Shown one piece after another: positions 6,452 through 7,224 of a DNA stretch of 7,224 bases. The stretch is from assembly GCA_029240815.1 (NCBI GenBank), contig JARDZO010000278.1, forward strand, positions 1-7,224, given 5' to 3'. Numbering within the stretch: position 1 is the stretch's first letter; each line of letters begins with the position of its first letter. Made by a program: the position numbers and the translations under genes. Under the pieces are notes generated by a model. The model ran no database searches. It saw only the letters and a program-made list of their open reading frames with translations, and was not told the DNA's origin. Origin of the DNA: Brevibacillus sp. (GTDB lineage: Bacteria; Bacillota; Bacilli; Brevibacillales; Brevibacillaceae).

Positions 6452-6958
6452 ATGGAACCATTCCTATCACAAATCCCAAATGCAGGGATCCTGCTCCTGG
6501 CCGTCATCGCACTGAACGTCGTGCTGTTGGTTGTATGTATTATGCAATCTGTACGAGTCAGCCGGATGCGTAAATCAATCAACAGGCTTATGACCGGAGT
6601 AGGTGGAGCAAATCTCGAGGAAGGGATGCATCGGCTGCTGGATCATGTAGACGAAGTGAAAAAGATGCACAGCGATCAGCAATTCATGATCAATCGGCTG
6701 TCACAGAGAGTGGCTTCGCAGTGTGGGAACGTGGCTATCATCCGGTATAACGCTTTTGGAGATGTTGGAAGCGATCTCAGTTTCTCGATGGCAATCCTCG
6801 ATGAAGCTCAAAATGGCGTCGTGATTACGAGTATTTTTGGACGTGAAGAATCGCGTGTGTACGCAAAACCATTGGAGGGGGGCAGCTCGCCGTACTCGTT
6901 GTCTGACGAGGAACAAGCTGCTATAAAAAAAGCACTGAATCCGCCAGTGGGAGCGTAA
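6452..6958 (+). CDS. DUF4446 family membrane-anchored protein
   Basis: A 168-residue protein from ATG at 6452, preferred because AGAAAGGAAG lies ten bases upstream; an in-frame ATG at 6425 would add nine residues but has no ribosome binding site. Residues 11-31 form a single hydrophobic segment (ILLLAVIALNVVLLVVCIM), followed by basic residues VRVSRMRKS (34-42), so the bulk is predicted cytoplasmic. Residues 55-88 look like a coiled coil. The conserved C-terminal domain carries RYNAFGDVGSDLSFSMAILD (98-117), NGVVITSIFGREESRVYAKP (121-140) and YSLSDEEQAAI (148-158), the signature I associate with DUF4446. The family has no established biochemical function to my knowledge. It has its own strong promoter and a weak terminator, so is probably monocistronic. 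Confidence 0.88.
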   Translation: MEPFLSQIPNAGILLLAVIALNVVLLVVCIMQSVRVSRMRKSINRLMTGVGGANLEEGMHRLLDHVDEVKKMHSDQQFMINRLSQRVASQCGNVAIIRYNAFGDVGSDLSFSMAILDEAQNGVVITSIFGREESRVYAKPLEGGSSPYSLSDEEQAAIKKALNPPVGA

Positions 6959-7026
6959 ACCTTTTCGTATTTCTCAGAAATGGTAAGCATATGAATGAAT
7001 CAGAGAGTTCTTTTCATTTCTCAGCG

Positions 7027-7052
7027 GCTGAACGCAAATAATCAGCTTTTTT
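7027..7052 (+). terminator. Weak intrinsic terminator after the DUF4446 gene
   Basis: GCTGA (7027-7031) pairs with TCAGC (7042-7046) across a 10-base loop and is followed by six T's (7047-7052). The stem is short, so read-through is likely. It lies about 70 bases past the stop and before the next promoter. Confidence 0.4.
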
Positions 7053-7077
7053 GCGAAAATTCATCACCTTTTTAATC

Positions 7078-7106
7078 AAGACTTTTCAAACCGCCTGTTG
7101 TATAAT
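7078..7106 (+). promoter_or_regulatory. Sigma-A promoter reading off the right edge
   Basis: A perfect TATAAT (7101-7106) lies 17 bases after AAGACT (7078-7083), which keeps the GAC core of the -35. The predicted start is near 7113. No confident gene begins in the remaining ~110 bases. A GTG at 7150 opens a 24-codon frame closing with TGA at 7222-7224, but it lacks a clear ribosome binding site. The leader also contains a small inverted repeat AATCG/CGATT near 7170-7185. The gene driven probably starts beyond the window. Confidence 0.55.
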
Positions 7107-7224
7107 AAGAGAAGTCAAGGATGGTTTTTTTCGTAAATACAAAAAGTAGGTGATCCGCCTTCATTACCCAAATCGATTTTCGATTCGCGGGGCAAGGCCA
7201 GGTTCTACAGCGTTCCTTCGTTGA

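Noticed and set aside
7014..7064. 16-codon minus-strand frame with AAAGGTG directly before ATG
   Set aside because: The ribosome binding site touches the start codon with no spacing, and the frame covers the plus-strand terminator. There is no other support.

Overview
The window looks like chromosome from a Gram-positive Bacillales bacterium. My best guess is Brevibacillus or a close Paenibacillaceae relative, an inference from GC content near 47-48%, strong AGGxGG-type ribosome binding sites, GTG starts and the gene set. The set comprises a SpeA/YktB pair as in the Bacillus subtilis speA-ykt region, a nitronate monooxygenase, and a DUF4446 membrane protein. No rRNA, tRNA, CRISPR array, insertion sequence or phage gene was seen.

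Layout from left to right. Positions 1867-1 (minus strand) hold one uninterrupted reading frame that runs off the left edge. Its first ~335 residues have the fold signatures of a class 2 dihydroorotate dehydrogenase, but most catalytic positions are replaced. The rest is a polytopic membrane region made of two similar ~156-residue units. Next come a strong terminator and speA (3478-2006, minus), a PLP-dependent arginine decarboxylase for polyamine synthesis. A divergent promoter region separates speA from a nitronate monooxygenase-family flavoprotein (3643-4605, plus). That gene converges on yktB (5364-4729, minus, DUF1054), with a nested hairpin terminator between them. A 228-bp divergent region then leads to an unrecognised soluble 199-residue protein (5593-6192, plus) with its own terminator. 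Last is a DUF4446 membrane-anchored protein (6452-6958, plus) behind a near-consensus sigma-A promoter. The final 266 bases hold a weak terminator and another promoter with a TATAAT -10, driving something that starts at or beyond the right edge.

The genes look like independent, mostly single-gene transcription units rather than one pathway: nearly every gene has its own promoter-like region and terminator. The most unusual item is the left-edge protein, a probable pseudoenzyme or repurposed flavin-binding dihydroorotate dehydrogenase domain fused to a duplicated membrane module with a repeated NER-L-P-HDR motif.
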